Shown: piece after piece, positions 47,606 through 56,485 of the stretch
Layout: every line of letters starts with the position of its first letter
Position numbering within the stretch: the first letter of the stretch is position 1
Translations under genes and position numbers: made by a program
Notes under the pieces: generated by a model
Told to the model about the DNA's origin: nothing
Seen by the model: only the letters and a program-made list of their open reading frames with translations
The model's database searches: none
DNA from: Marinobacter vinifirmus
GTDB taxonomy: Bacteria > Pseudomonadota > Gammaproteobacteria > Pseudomonadales > Oleiphilaceae
Length of the DNA: 64,000 nucleotides
Assembly: GCF_002258215.1 (NCBI RefSeq)
Contig: NZ_NEFY01000002.1
Coordinates: forward strand, 1-64,000
Reading direction: 5' to 3'

Positions 47606-49258
47606 GTGGAACGCGAATCGATGGAATTTGATGTTCTGATCGTCGGCGGCGGCCCTGCTGGCCTGTCTGCAGCCTGCCGCGTCATGCAACTGGCGCAGGA
47701 AGCTGGCGAAGAACTGACTGTCTGTGTAGTAGAAAAAGGTTCTGAAATTGGGGCGCACATCCTCGCAGGTACCGTATTCGAGCCTACTGCCCTGAATGAA
47801 CTCTTCCCGGACTGGAAAGAAAAAGGCGCTCCCCTGAATACGCCGGTTACCCGGGACGACATTTTCCTGCTCAAGAACCAGGAAAAAGCTACCAAGGTTC
47901 CCAATGCCTTTGTGCCCAAGAACATGCACAACCACGGCAACTACATTATCAGTCTGGGCAACCTGTGCCGCTGGCTGGCCGAACAGGCCGAGCAGCTGGG
48001 CGTAGAGGTTTACCCGGGCTTTGCCGCCTCTGAGACCATCATTGAAGATGGCCAGGTTAAAGGTATCATCACCGGCGACATGGGCGTGGCCCGTGACGGC
48101 TCCCAGAAAGATGGCTACATGCCGGGTATGGAGCTGCGCGCCAAGTACACCCTGTTCACCGAAGGCTGCCGCGGCCATCTGGGCAAGCGCCTGATCAGCG
48201 ATTTCAAGCTGGATGAAGGCAAAGACCCTCAGCACTACGGCATCGGCATCAAAGAACTGTGGGACATTGACCCGGCCAAACACGAGCCGGGCCTGGTGGT
48301 TCATACCACTGGCTGGCCGCTGAATGAGTCTGGCTCTACCGGCGGTTCTTTCTTGTATCACCTGGAAAACGGCCAGGTTTATGTTGGCCTGATCACCGAT
48401 CTGTCCTACAGCAACCCGCACCTGAGCCCGTTTGAGGAATTCCAGCGTCTGAAGCACCACCCTGAGGTGAAGAAGTACCTGGAAGGCGGCAAGCGTGTTG
48501 CTTACGGCGCCCGCGCCATCGCCAAGGGTGGCTACAACGCCCTGCCGAAAATGAGCTTCCCGGGCGGCTTGCTGCTGGGTTGCGATGCCGGCACCCTGAA
48601 CAGTTCCAAAATCAAGGGCTCCCACACTGCCATGAAATCTGGCCTGCTGGGCGCCGAAGCGGTGTTCGAAGCTCTGAAAGAAGGCAAGTCTGGCGAAGAG
48701 ATCACCAGCTTCCAGAAGCGCTTTGAAGACAGCTGGTTGTACAAAGAGCTGTACGCCGAGCGTAACTTCGGCCCGGCCATGCACAAGTTCGGTAACATCG
48801 TAGGCGGCGCCATTGCCTTCTTCGAGCAGAACATTCTGCGTGGCAGCCTGCCGATCACGTTCCGCGATACTACCCCGGACTACGCCACCATGAAGCCGGC
48901 ATCCGAGTGCAAGAAGGTCACCTATCCGAAGCCCGATAACAAGCTGACTTTCGACCGCCTGTCCTCGGTGTTTATCTCCAACACCAACCACGAGGAAGAC
49001 CAGCCGGTTCACCTGAAGCTGACCGATCCGGACATTCCGCTGAAGGACAACCTGCCCAAGTTCGACGAGCCCGCCCAGCGCTACTGCCCGGCCGGCGTGT
49101 ACGAAGTGGTTGAAGCGGAAGATGGCAGCGGCAAGAAGTTCCAGATCAACGCCCAGAACTGTGTTCACTGCAAGACCTGCGACATCAAGGACCCTGCCCA
49201 GAACATCACCTGGGTAACGCCGGAAGGCGGCGGTGGTCCCAACTACCCGAATATGTAA
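47606..49258 (+). CDS. Electron transfer flavoprotein:ubiquinone oxidoreductase
   Basis: This 550-residue membrane-bound enzyme takes electrons from reduced ETF and reduces ubiquinone. The FAD-binding N-terminus reads DVLIVGGGPAGLSAACRVM near residue 9. The central region has GCDAGTLNSSKIKGSHTAMK. The C-terminal 4Fe-4S cluster domain has four Cys: CPAGVYEV, then CVHCKTCDIKDP. The start is GTG 47606 with GAGGAG about 6 bases upstream. It is divergent from etfBA, as in Pseudomonas. A clear terminator follows at 49281-49305. Confidence 0.96.
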   Translation: MERESMEFDVLIVGGGPAGLSAACRVMQLAQEAGEELTVCVVEKGSEIGAHILAGTVFEPTALNELFPDWKEKGAPLNTPVTRDDIFLLKNQEKATKVPNAFVPKNMHNHGNYIISLGNLCRWLAEQAEQLGVEVYPGFAASETIIEDGQVKGIITGDMGVARDGSQKDGYMPGMELRAKYTLFTEGCRGHLGKRLISDFKLDEGKDPQHYGIGIKELWDIDPAKHEPGLVVHTTGWPLNESGSTGGSFLYHLENGQVYVGLITDLSYSNPHLSPFEEFQRLKHHPEVKKYLEGGKRVAYGARAIAKGGYNALPKMSFPGGLLLGCDAGTLNSSKIKGSHTAMKSGLLGAEAVFEALKEGKSGEEITSFQKRFEDSWLYKELYAERNFGPAMHKFGNIVGGAIAFFEQNILRGSLPITFRDTTPDYATMKPASECKKVTYPKPDNKLTFDRLSSVFISNTNHEEDQPVHLKLTDPDIPLKDNLPKFDEPAQRYCPAGVYEVVEAEDGSGKKFQINAQNCVHCKTCDIKDPAQNITWVTPEGGGGPNYPNM

Positions 49259-49280
49259 GCGGGTGTACTGACCAGAAAAT

Positions 49281-49305
49281 GCCGGAGCTCGTCTCCGGCT
49301 TTTTT
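49281..49305 (+). terminator. Rho-independent terminator after the ETF:quinone oxidoreductase gene
   Basis: GCCGGAG (49281-49287) pairs with CTCCGGC (49293-49299) over a 5-base loop and is followed by six T residues. It begins 22 bases after the stop codon at 49258. Confidence 0.9.
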
Positions 49306-49349
49306 GTGTCTTTTTTCGTGTTTTTTCGTGGATTTCGTGGCAAAAAACC

Positions 49350-49377
49350 AAAAAAAACGGCCCCCGCAGGAGCCGTT
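49350..49377 (-). terminator. Rho-independent terminator after the SlyD-like gene
   Basis: On the minus strand AACGGC (49377-49372) pairs with GCCGTT (49361-49356) over a 10-base loop and is followed by a run of T (complement of the A run 49350-49357). It is 24 bases beyond the stop of the SlyD-like gene. Confidence 0.8.
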
Positions 49378-49401
49378 CTTTGATCAACCTTTCGGAAGAG
49401 A

Positions 49402-49863
49402 TCAGTGCACGTGGCCGTGCTCTTGCTCTTCGTCGGTTGCTTCGCGAGCTTCTACTACTTCAACGTCGAAGTGCAGAGTCTGGCCAGCCAGCGGGTGGTT
49501 GGCGTCGATGGTGACGGTCTCGTCACTGACTTCAACAACGCGAACAACCTGGGGGCCGCCCGGAGTCTGGGCCTGGAACTGCATGCCCGGCTCGATGGTG
49601 TCGACGCCTTCGAAGGCAGAACGCGGAACCGGCTGGATCAGTTCTTCGTTAACTTCGCCGTAGCCTTCAGCAGGAGCTACAGAGACTTTAACCTGGTCGC
49701 CAGCGCTCTTTTCGTTCAGTGCGTTTTCCAGTCCACCGATAATGTTCTGTGCACCTTCCAGGTAAGACAGCGGCTCACGGCCTTCTACGCGGGAGGAATC
49801 GAGTTGCTCTCCCTGGTCGTTAGTGAGCGTGTAATGGATGGTGACAACACGAGGTTGGGCCAT
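49402..49863 (-). CDS. FKBP-type peptidyl-prolyl isomerase, SlyD-like
   Basis: This 153-residue prolyl isomerase/chaperone acts in the cytoplasm. Marks of the SlyD type are VTIHYTLTNDQGEQLDSS, PLSYLEGAQNIIGGLENALN at the FKBP core and the inserted flap domain (PAEGYGEVNEELIQPVPRSAF). It returns to the core with NHPLAGQTLHFDVEVVEAREAT. It ends with a short His-containing tail (EHGHVH), which is much shorter than the metal-binding tail of E. coli SlyD. AAGGAG lies about 6 bases before the ATG. Specific substrates are not known. Confidence 0.92.
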   Translation of the reverse strand: MAQPRVVTIHYTLTNDQGEQLDSSRVEGREPLSYLEGAQNIIGGLENALNEKSAGDQVKVSVAPAEGYGEVNEELIQPVPRSAFEGVDTIEPGMQFQAQTPGGPQVVRVVEVSDETVTIDANHPLAGQTLHFDVEVVEAREATDEEQEHGHVH

Positions 49864-49949
49864 GTGATCTCCTTGCGTGTCGCAATGACTGTGTATTTAA
49901 GATGTAGGTAATCGAAAGTAATCTTGAACAGCCATACTGCACAGAGGGA

Positions 49950-49973
49950 CTAACGACCACCGGGCCTCGTTAG
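49950..49973. repeat. 7-bp inverted repeat between the SlyD-like and DUF1285 genes
   Basis: CTAACGA at 49950-49956 is the reverse complement of 49967-49973 with a 10-base spacer. It lies in a 201-base gap, 87 bases upstream of the SlyD-like gene and beyond the end of the leftward DUF1285 operon. It may end that transcript or be a binding site. No T-run follows. Confidence 0.35.
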
Positions 49974-50064
49974 AGAGCCAGGCTCGATAACAAGTAAGAA
50001 AAAACAGTTTAACAAGTGACAGACTGCGTTTTCTACCTCATTCATTGGGGTGGTCAGGGGCTTT

Positions 50065-50631
50065 TCAACCGCCCTGCCCGATTTTCCAGAATTTTCCGTG
50101 GCTAAAAACTCCCAGCACGGTTTCGCCGTTTACCGTTTGCTCTTCAACAAACTCTGCCAACTGGTAAAAGGCATTGGTCACCAACCGTGCTTCCACGCCG
50201 TGCCTGACGGCGACAACTGGCCGGGGCTCGTCGCTGTCGGGATAGGCCCCCACCTCAAGCGGATGGTCCGGGCCGATTTCCAGGGTTTCGCCCATATTGG
50301 TGGTCACCGAAATCACCTGGCTATCACCCTCTCCCGTGGCCTCTGCCGAGTGGGCCAGCAGCGGCGTGTCTTCTACCGCAATCCGCCACTTCTCAACCGG
50401 GGTGACCAGGTAGTAGGCGCCGTCCTGCTCTTTTCTCAAAATCGTGGAAAACAGTCGCACGATCGCTTCCCGGCCGATGGGTTTGCCCTCGAACAGCCAG
50501 GAGCCGTCCCGGGTGATCAGCAGGTCCATGTCCCCCAGCAGCCCCGGGTTCCATTGGTCTAGCGGTGGCAAGGCCTTGCCACCGGCATTCTGTTCAACAG
50601 CTGAGGCCAGTTCATCAGGCTTTCGGGTCAT
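50065..50631 (-). CDS. DUF1285 family protein
   Basis: This 188-residue soluble protein fits DUF1285: DLLITRDGSWLFEGKPIGREAIVRLFSTILRK-type start, followed by YYLVTPVEKWRIAVEDTPLLA and a C-terminal AEFVEEQTVNGETVLGVFSHGKFWKIG. The family is common in Gammaproteobacteria and has no known activity. It has no signal peptide and no membrane segment. GGAG lies about 10 bases upstream. It is the last gene of the leftward run, 15 bases after the radical SAM gene. Confidence 0.85.
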   Translation of the reverse strand: MTRKPDELASAVEQNAGGKALPPLDQWNPGLLGDMDLLITRDGSWLFEGKPIGREAIVRLFSTILRKEQDGAYYLVTPVEKWRIAVEDTPLLAHSAEATGEGDSQVISVTTNMGETLEIGPDHPLEVGAYPDSDEPRPVVAVRHGVEARLVTNAFYQLAEFVEEQTVNGETVLGVFSHGKFWKIGQGG

Positions 50632-50646
50632 AGTGATCTACTCCGT

Positions 50647-51543
50647 TTACAGTCCGCGCATCCACTCGGGGCGCAGCGCCGCCGCACCGGGATTGCTGAT
50701 GGCCAGGTTGACCTGCTCCAGCATTCGCTGCTTGTCCCGGCCCAGGGTGCCCTTGAGCACCAGGTAGTTGGAGGCATGGTCACTGCGGAAAATGGTTTTC
50801 TCCAGTTCCAGGTGCTCGAGGAACAGGCGGATTTCCTCAAATAAACCTTGCTGGCTCAGGGGTACGAAATCATCACCAAAACCCTCCCGGAAACGCTCTT
50901 CGCCCTGGGGAAAGCTGACAACCAGTGTCGACAGGTAATCCGGCTGGGTTTCGTTGCACAGGGTGGCGGTGTTGATGGCATGCTGGCGCGACAGGGTTTC
51001 ACCACCCAGGCCGTTAAGCACCATCACAGAGCTGGTCAGGCCTGCCTCGCGAATCTTGGTCAGGGCGGAACGGGTGGATTCCCAGCTTTCACCTTTATTG
51101 ATGCGTTTCAATACTTCGTCGTCGCCGGATTCCATGCCCACGTACAGGATGCCAAGCCCGGCTTCGCGCAACTGCACCAGGTCTTCAACAGATTTCTTCG
51201 CCAGGTTCCGTGGCAGGCAGTAGCTTGAAACACGCTGGAGTCCCGGAAAGGCGGCTTTCAGGTCGCTCAGGATTTCCAGCAACCGGCGGGTTGGCAGCAC
51301 CATGGCATCGCCATCGGCCAGAAACACCCGGCGGACGTCACCGAAGGCCTCGGCAGCCTTTGCGATATCGGCCCGGATGTCCTCAGGCTTCCTGGCCCGG
51401 AATTTCTTCTGGGGCTGGGTGTACATTTCGCAAAACGTACACTGGTTCCAGGAGCAGCCGTTGGTCACCGGCAGGATCAGGGACTTTGCCTCGCTCGGCG
51501 GGCGGAACACGGGTTCGATATACTCGATCGGAAAGCTGTACAT
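50647..51543 (-). CDS. Radical SAM protein
   Basis: This 298-residue radical SAM enzyme has the cluster motif CSWNQCTFC near residue 30 (Cys spacing 4 and 2, seen in this uncharacterised family). The TIM-barrel blocks FLADGDAMVLPTRRLLEILSDL, VSSYCLPRNL and LGILYVGMESGDDEVLKRINKG follow. It has no B12 domain. The reaction is unknown; the family is widely found near DUF1285 or metabolic genes. It sits 40 bases downstream of sixA. Confidence 0.85.
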   Translation of the reverse strand: MYSFPIEYIEPVFRPPSEAKSLILPVTNGCSWNQCTFCEMYTQPQKKFRARKPEDIRADIAKAAEAFGDVRRVFLADGDAMVLPTRRLLEILSDLKAAFPGLQRVSSYCLPRNLAKKSVEDLVQLREAGLGILYVGMESGDDEVLKRINKGESWESTRSALTKIREAGLTSSVMVLNGLGGETLSRQHAINTATLCNETQPDYLSTLVVSFPQGEERFREGFGDDFVPLSQQGLFEEIRLFLEHLELEKTIFRSDHASNYLVLKGTLGRDKQRMLEQVNLAISNPGAAALRPEWMRGL

Positions 51544-51583
51544 GGCGTCTCGAAACTTGAGAAATGGAATGACAGGGTAAAGA

Positions 51584-52033
51584 TCAGGGCAGAAACTGCT
51601 CTTTCAAGTCAGCGCAGCCCGGGCCCACCACCGGCATATCCAGCACCACGGCCTGGGCGGTCATAAAGGGAATGCCCTTGCGATGGCCGTCCACCAGCAA
51701 GGTAGACAGGCTGCCCACCAGGGGCATGTGGGACACCAGCATCAAACGGGAAATATCGGTTTCCAGTAAAGCGTCAAGGCAAAGCCCAGGATCATCGTCC
51801 GGGGTAATGAACGGCTTTTCGTCTACCGGGCAATTCAGCACTTCAGAGACAATCGCTGCGGTTTGCCGGGCCCGGGTGTAGGGGCTGCACCAGATCCGGT
51901 CCGGGCGCCAGGAGGATTTGCCGATTGCCGCGGCCACGGCTGCAGCCCCGTGCCGACCCACATCGGTGAGCTCCCGTTCCTGGTCCAGGCTGTGCCAGCC
52001 GGCTTCGCCATGGCGCATGATGATCAGTTGCAT
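51584..52033 (-). CDS. sixA: Phosphohistidine phosphatase SixA
   Basis: This 149-residue histidine phosphatase has the RHG motif MRHGEAGWHS at the N-terminus and a second catalytic His in LMLVSHMPLVGSL. In E. coli, SixA removes phosphate from NPr or HPt histidines. GAGGAG stands about 6 bases before the ATG. It lies 25 bases downstream of the gpsA stop in the same leftward run, a gene order also found in Pseudomonas-like genomes. There is no signal of damage. Confidence 0.93.
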   Translation of the reverse strand: MQLIIMRHGEAGWHSLDQERELTDVGRHGAAAVAAAIGKSSWRPDRIWCSPYTRARQTAAIVSEVLNCPVDEKPFITPDDDPGLCLDALLETDISRLMLVSHMPLVGSLSTLLVDGHRKGIPFMTAQAVVLDMPVVGPGCADLKEQFLP

Positions 52034-52058
52034 AAGCGCTCCTCGTTCGCAGAAGCCT

Positions 52059-53120
52059 TTACTGGGTGATAGTCCGGGGCAGAATAAATTCTACGTCAGA
52101 GTTCTGTACCGCCATCATCAGGCTGCTGATGACCGCGTTGATCGAAGCACCGTTGTACAGAATCTCGTAAAGCCCCCGCACCAGCGGCATGTAAATGCCG
52201 ATGGATTCCGATTTCTCCCGCACCAGTTTCAGGGTGTAGATGCCCTCGGCTACCTGGCCCAGCTCTTTCACCGCTTCGTCCAGTTGCTTGCCCTTGCCCA
52301 CGGCGTAACCAATCCGGTAGTTCCTGCTTTTGTTCGATGTGCAGGTAGCAATCAGGTCGCCAACGCCCGCCAGCCCCATAAAGGTCATCGGGTTGGCCCC
52401 AAGGCTTACGGCAAAGCGGCTCATTTCCGCCAGCCCTCGGGTAATCAGCATGGCCCGGGCGTTTTCACCCATCTCCAGCGCCGAGGCCAGGCCGGCCACA
52501 ATGGCGTAAATGTTCTTGAGGGCGCCGGCCAGTTCTACGCCATACACGTCTACGTTGGCGTATACCCGGAAATACTCGCACCCCAGTAGATCCTGCACCG
52601 TGCGGCGAACTTCCGGATCCTTGGCGGCAATGACCGTGGCGGTCAGCTCACGATTGACGATCTCGGCCGCCAGGTTCGGGCCGCTGAGAACCCCGGAGCG
52701 ACAGCGTGGAAGCTCCTCCATCAGGATTTCGCTCATCAGCTTGAAGCCGTGTTCTTCAATACCCTTGGTCAGGCTAACTACAATCTGCCCCTCCCGGAAT
52801 GCGTCGGCATTCTCGCGGATCACAGAGCGGAACGCCTTGGAAGGGATAGCGACCAATACCACTTCGGCCCTGGCAACTGCTTCGGCCAGATCTGTGGTGG
52901 GCTGCACGTCGCCTTCAATGGTGACATCCGGCATGTAGCGCTTGTTCACACGGGTACGGCGAACTTCCTCCGCCTGGGCTTCATCGCGCATCCAGAAATG
53001 GACGGTGTGGCCGTTTTCGCCAAGAACCTTGGCCATGGCGGTACCAAAGCTACCGCCACCCAGCACTGCAACGTCGTAAGACTTCGCCCCGTCTTTCGGG
53101 GGAGTGGTGTTTTCAGGCAT
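52059..53120 (-). CDS. gpsA: NAD(P)H-dependent glycerol-3-phosphate dehydrogenase
   Basis: This 353-residue enzyme makes sn-glycerol-3-phosphate from dihydroxyacetone phosphate for phospholipid synthesis. The Rossmann motif VAVLGGGSFGTAMAKVL is at about residue 18. Other blocks are SLTKGIEE, VLSGPNLAAEIVN, VELAGALKNIYAIVAGLASAL with the catalytic Lys, and FMGLAGVGDLIATCTSNKSRN. The N-terminal about 15 residues are a short extension. It is the second gene of the leftward run and follows the STAS gene after 51 bases. Confidence 0.95.
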   Translation of the reverse strand: MPENTTPPKDGAKSYDVAVLGGGSFGTAMAKVLGENGHTVHFWMRDEAQAEEVRRTRVNKRYMPDVTIEGDVQPTTDLAEAVARAEVVLVAIPSKAFRSVIRENADAFREGQIVVSLTKGIEEHGFKLMSEILMEELPRCRSGVLSGPNLAAEIVNRELTATVIAAKDPEVRRTVQDLLGCEYFRVYANVDVYGVELAGALKNIYAIVAGLASALEMGENARAMLITRGLAEMSRFAVSLGANPMTFMGLAGVGDLIATCTSNKSRNYRIGYAVGKGKQLDEAVKELGQVAEGIYTLKLVREKSESIGIYMPLVRGLYEILYNGASINAVISSLMMAVQNSDVEFILPRTITQ

Positions 53121-53171
53121 ATCATTTCCGTTTTATTGCGTACGGGCAGCGCACCCGTGGTGTTCTGAAAC

Positions 53172-53663
53172 CTAGCCGGTTTCTTCACACTCGAGGGCAC
53201 GCACCAGATTCTTGAATTCTTCCCTGTTCTTGCTGTTCATACCCATCAGGATTTTATGGGCGTCCAGAACCTTGTCTCTCACCTGCTGCTCGCTGGCCTT
53301 GAGTACGGGAATTTCTTCGAGTTCTTCTATCCGGGAAGCGGGCTCGCGCACAATGATAAAGATCTTGTCGAAACCCATTGAGGTAATAATGCGGGTAATA
53401 TCAGGGTTGGTCGAGATCAGAGTCGGCAGGAAGCGGCTCTGCTTTCGGGCAGCCAGGGCAATCTTGGCCAGCAACCCGAGGGTGGTGCTGTCGATAATTT
53501 CGGTCTCTGTCAGATCGATAATTACCGTTTTGAACTGCGGGTTACCCGTGATGGTCTCAACCAGATTGTCCAGCGTCGAACACAGGTTCAGCCGGATTTC
53601 CCCAATAAACTTCAGGACGTAAATTCCCTGCTTTTCTGCTTGCAGGATCTTATAACCAGCCAT
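53172..53663 (-). CDS. STAS-domain anti-anti-sigma factor-like protein
   Basis: This 163-residue protein has an N-terminal STAS domain (about residues 5-100) with VIIDLTETEIIDSTTLGLLAKI around the conserved phosphorylatable Ser/Thr. The C-terminal 60 residues are helical and charged (EQQVRDKVLDAHKILMGMNSK), an addition not found in short SpoIIAA proteins. It is adjacent to an RR-PP2C phosphatase gene, 14 bases apart, which suggests that the phosphatase acts on this protein. The Pseudomonas RssC/HsbA proteins form similar pairs. No Ser/Thr kinase anti-sigma gene is in the window. Confidence 0.85.
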   Translation of the reverse strand: MAGYKILQAEKQGIYVLKFIGEIRLNLCSTLDNLVETITGNPQFKTVIIDLTETEIIDSTTLGLLAKIALAARKQSRFLPTLISTNPDITRIITSMGFDKIFIIVREPASRIEELEEIPVLKASEQQVRDKVLDAHKILMGMNSKNREEFKNLVRALECEETG

Positions 53664-53677
53664 TTTTCACACTGCCA

Positions 53678-54886
53678 CTACGTCGACGACGTGTTATCTG
53701 GCCCGTCAAGGGCATCAGTTACCGAAACTATCGCGATATCGTCGGGCAACTCGGAGATGGTATCCAATCCCAGAGCCTCACTCAGCGATGCGATAGTGTG
53801 ACTACCTCCAGACACGAGTTCAAGTAGTGTTCGTTCCTTTTCATCCAGCGATTTCGGAGCAATTACTTCCAGAATGCCGTCTGAAAACATCAACAACCTG
53901 AACGGCCGGTCCAGATGAACCTGATACACCTCCCATTCGGGATCTTCGAATAACCCCACCGGCAGGCCATTGCCTTCCAGAAACCGGGTTTCGCCGTCTT
54001 CAAACGACAAAATCGGCATCGGGAAATGTGCACCCACCGCATAACTCAGTATACGTTCAGATATGGAAATTATCCCCACAAACACGGTTACGTGTTTACC
54101 CAAACCGGTATCGAGCAGTTCCGAGTTGATCCGCTCGAGAAAGCGCTCCGGGTGAAGGATGTCGTCGCTGGACTGCCGTTTGAGGTTGCGCTGCAAACGA
54201 TTGGTCAGGTTTTTCAGCAAGACGGTGACAAAGGCAGAGCTGGCACCGTGGCCGGAAACATCGGCGATGTATACCAGCACCTTGTCTTCGGAGATGCGGA
54301 AATAATCGAGGAAATCGCCGCTCAGGTAGAGCGAGGGTTTGATCTTGTGGTCGACCTGCAGCCCGGAAATCTGCAAATCGTGGTCCGGAAGCATTCGCAG
54401 CTGGACTTTGCGCCCGGCGTTCTGGTCTGCCCTCAGCTCCGCAATACCGCTACGCAGCTCCCGGTTGGTTTCTTCCAGCTCCTGTCGGTACAACTGGTTC
54501 AATCGGTTAACCCGCACCCGGTCGAACAGTTTGCCGATCACATCATCCAGTGCGCCTTTGTCGTCGTTGCAGGGCTTGAGCACCACATCGGCGGCACCGG
54601 CCCGCAGCGCCTGGATAACATCGGTACTGGAGTTACTGGCCGTGCAGGTAACCACCGGAATAAAGCTTTCCGAGTCCGCCAGCCGGGTGGTGAGATCACG
54701 GATGGCGTCGGCGGGCAGGTCTGCAAAGATGACGTCCGGGAGTTTATCTTCGAACAAGCCGCGGGCGGACTGGATATCGGGATACCCGGTCACGTAGAAA
54801 CCCCTCGCTTCAAGGTAGCGTGACAAATCGTTTCGAGCCTGTTCGTCGGCATCGATAATCAGTATGCGCTCGGTGCGCGAGTTCAT
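53678..54886 (-). CDS. Response regulator with PP2C (RsbU-type) phosphatase output
   Basis: This 402-residue protein has a receiver domain (residues 7-125) with Asp in IIDADEQ, the phosphorylatable Asp at about residue 56 (VIFADLP) and Lys in ADVVLKPC. A coiled linker follows at about 130-165 (LYRQELEETNRELRSGIAEL). The SpoIIE-type PP2C domain (175-390) shows LSGDFLDYF, IADVSGHGASSAFVTVLLKNL, FSDGILEV and LPDDIAIVSV. Metal-binding Asp residues are retained, so it should be active, unlike E. coli RssB. It is the first gene of the leftward run. The pair with the STAS gene looks like a partner-switch module, similar to Pseudomonas RssB/HsbR. Confidence 0.9.
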   Translation of the reverse strand: MNSRTERILIIDADEQARNDLSRYLEARGFYVTGYPDIQSARGLFEDKLPDVIFADLPADAIRDLTTRLADSESFIPVVTCTASNSSTDVIQALRAGAADVVLKPCNDDKGALDDVIGKLFDRVRVNRLNQLYRQELEETNRELRSGIAELRADQNAGRKVQLRMLPDHDLQISGLQVDHKIKPSLYLSGDFLDYFRISEDKVLVYIADVSGHGASSAFVTVLLKNLTNRLQRNLKRQSSDDILHPERFLERINSELLDTGLGKHVTVFVGIISISERILSYAVGAHFPMPILSFEDGETRFLEGNGLPVGLFEDPEWEVYQVHLDRPFRLLMFSDGILEVIAPKSLDEKERTLLELVSGGSHTIASLSEALGLDTISELPDDIAIVSVTDALDGPDNTSST

Positions 54887-55000
54887 GTTGATTGCCTTAA
54901 ACTACCAGCGATAAAAGAGAAATTCGGGTCATATCGCCTATTCTGGCATGCCCCTGTGATATAACAAGGTCGCTGTCATCATTTTGGGAGAATTGTAACC

Positions 55001-56485
55001 ATGCGACGTGCCGTCAACGACCTGCTCGGAGCCTACGACAAGCTGATCATGGATCCGGTTCACGGGGGTATTCCCCTGTACCGCCATGAAATACAGGTTA
55101 TTGACCACCCGCTGTTCCAGCGTTTACGCAACATTTGCCAGAACGACATTCTCAGCCTGGTGTTCCCCGGTGCCACCCACTCCCGGTTTCTGCACAGCAT
55201 TGGCGTAATGCATGTGGGCACCCGGATGTTCCGCTCGATGATCGATGCCTACCTGCGGGAGCGGCAACTGAGTGAGCGCATGGACCTGAGCCTGAGCCAG
55301 CTTGATGCCATCGACTACCTTGCCAAGACCATCCGGCTGGGGTGCCTGCTGCACGACAGTGGCCATTCCAGCTTTTCCCACCAGTTTACCCAGGCCCGGC
55401 GCATCCGGGAGCTGATGTCCCGCCCCGGACGGTTTGCCGACCTCTGGCAGGGCGTGGATTACTCGCGCTATCACCGGGGCGAGCCGGACGAACTGGAGCA
55501 TGAGCATTATTCTGTGCGGGTGGCGCACGAAGTGCTGACCTCTGTCGACCTGGAAAGCGCCGGCCTGGATGGGGTGGATGTGATCGGCATTATGGAGACC
55601 ACAGACGTCACCCCCAGTGACACCTTCTGCCGCCACGCACGCACCTTCTGGGATTTCATCGCCGGCGACGATGCCGTTGCCGGGGCGATTCCGGAACGCG
55701 ACGTACCCGGGCTGGTCACGGGACTGTTGTCGTCTATTGTATCAGGCGAGATTGATGCCGACCGGGCCGACTATATGCTGCGGGACGGCTTCCACAGCTC
55801 CGTCACCATCGGTGGCTTTAACCTGGACCACCTGCTCAGCAACCTGCGGTTTGGCTGGGACGTAACCGAACCCTGGATGGGGCTGGCCATTACCCAGAAA
55901 GGCCTGGGCGCGCTGGAAGACTTTGTGTACAGCCGTTACCAGATGTACCGCAAGGTCTATGCCCACAAGACCGCCCTGGGCTTTGACTGGCTGCTGCGCG
56001 AGGCAATCAACGAAGTCCTGGAAGACCCGGAAAGTTTCGAGTGGATCGATACCTGCCTGAGCGATATGAACTACTTCGCCGAACTGACCGACAGTTTCTT
56101 CTGGGAGGCGTTCCGGAAAGTGGCAAGACGGCAGCCGAAGAGCTATTCCTTCAGCATTGTGAACCGGGTGAAGCTCAAGCACCTGGACACCCGGGAGAAC
56201 ATGGCCAAGGCAGAGATTACCCAACACGGCAACTGGCTGGCCGGAGAGCTGGGCCTGAACCCGGTGGATGTGGTCACCTGCTCCATGCGGGCCCGGTTTT
56301 CCAACATCCAGGACAATTTCAACGGCATCAAGGTACTGGTGAAGAACCCCGTCAGCCGGGAGCGGTCGCTGCGGAAGATCACCGATGTCAGCGCGTTCTT
56401 CTCCAAGTTTGGCGATGGCACCATCACCCACTTCTACCACCGGCCGGAAGTCACCACCCGGGCCCCTTCCGACCTGATGGAATAA
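55001..56485 (+). CDS. HD-domain phosphohydrolase (SAMHD1/dGTPase-like)
   Basis: This 494-residue hydrolase has a full HD metal site: His in THSRFLHSIGVMHVG, the HD pair in LLHDSGHSSFSHQF near residue 120 and a later Asp in EIDADRADYMLRDGFHS. The N-terminal DPVHGGIPLYRHEIQVIDHPLFQRL is the usual start of this group. Members hydrolyse dNTPs or other nucleotides. The C-terminal half (NRVKLKHLDTRENMAKAEIT) is typical but of unknown role. GGGAG lies about 11 bases upstream of the ATG. It is a single gene with no operon partner. Confidence 0.88.
   Translation: MRRAVNDLLGAYDKLIMDPVHGGIPLYRHEIQVIDHPLFQRLRNICQNDILSLVFPGATHSRFLHSIGVMHVGTRMFRSMIDAYLRERQLSERMDLSLSQLDAIDYLAKTIRLGCLLHDSGHSSFSHQFTQARRIRELMSRPGRFADLWQGVDYSRYHRGEPDELEHEHYSVRVAHEVLTSVDLESAGLDGVDVIGIMETTDVTPSDTFCRHARTFWDFIAGDDAVAGAIPERDVPGLVTGLLSSIVSGEIDADRADYMLRDGFHSSVTIGGFNLDHLLSNLRFGWDVTEPWMGLAITQKGLGALEDFVYSRYQMYRKVYAHKTALGFDWLLREAINEVLEDPESFEWIDTCLSDMNYFAELTDSFFWEAFRKVARRQPKSYSFSIVNRVKLKHLDTRENMAKAEITQHGNWLAGELGLNPVDVVTCSMRARFSNIQDNFNGIKVLVKNPVSRERSLRKITDVSAFFSKFGDGTITHFYHRPEVTTRAPSDLME

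Noticed and set aside
47468-49387. A 639-codon open frame on the minus strand antisense to the ETF:quinone oxidoreductase gene
   Set aside because: The opposite strand encodes a complete, recognisable enzyme with cluster cysteines, and the antisense frame has no family features. It is a high-GC shadow.
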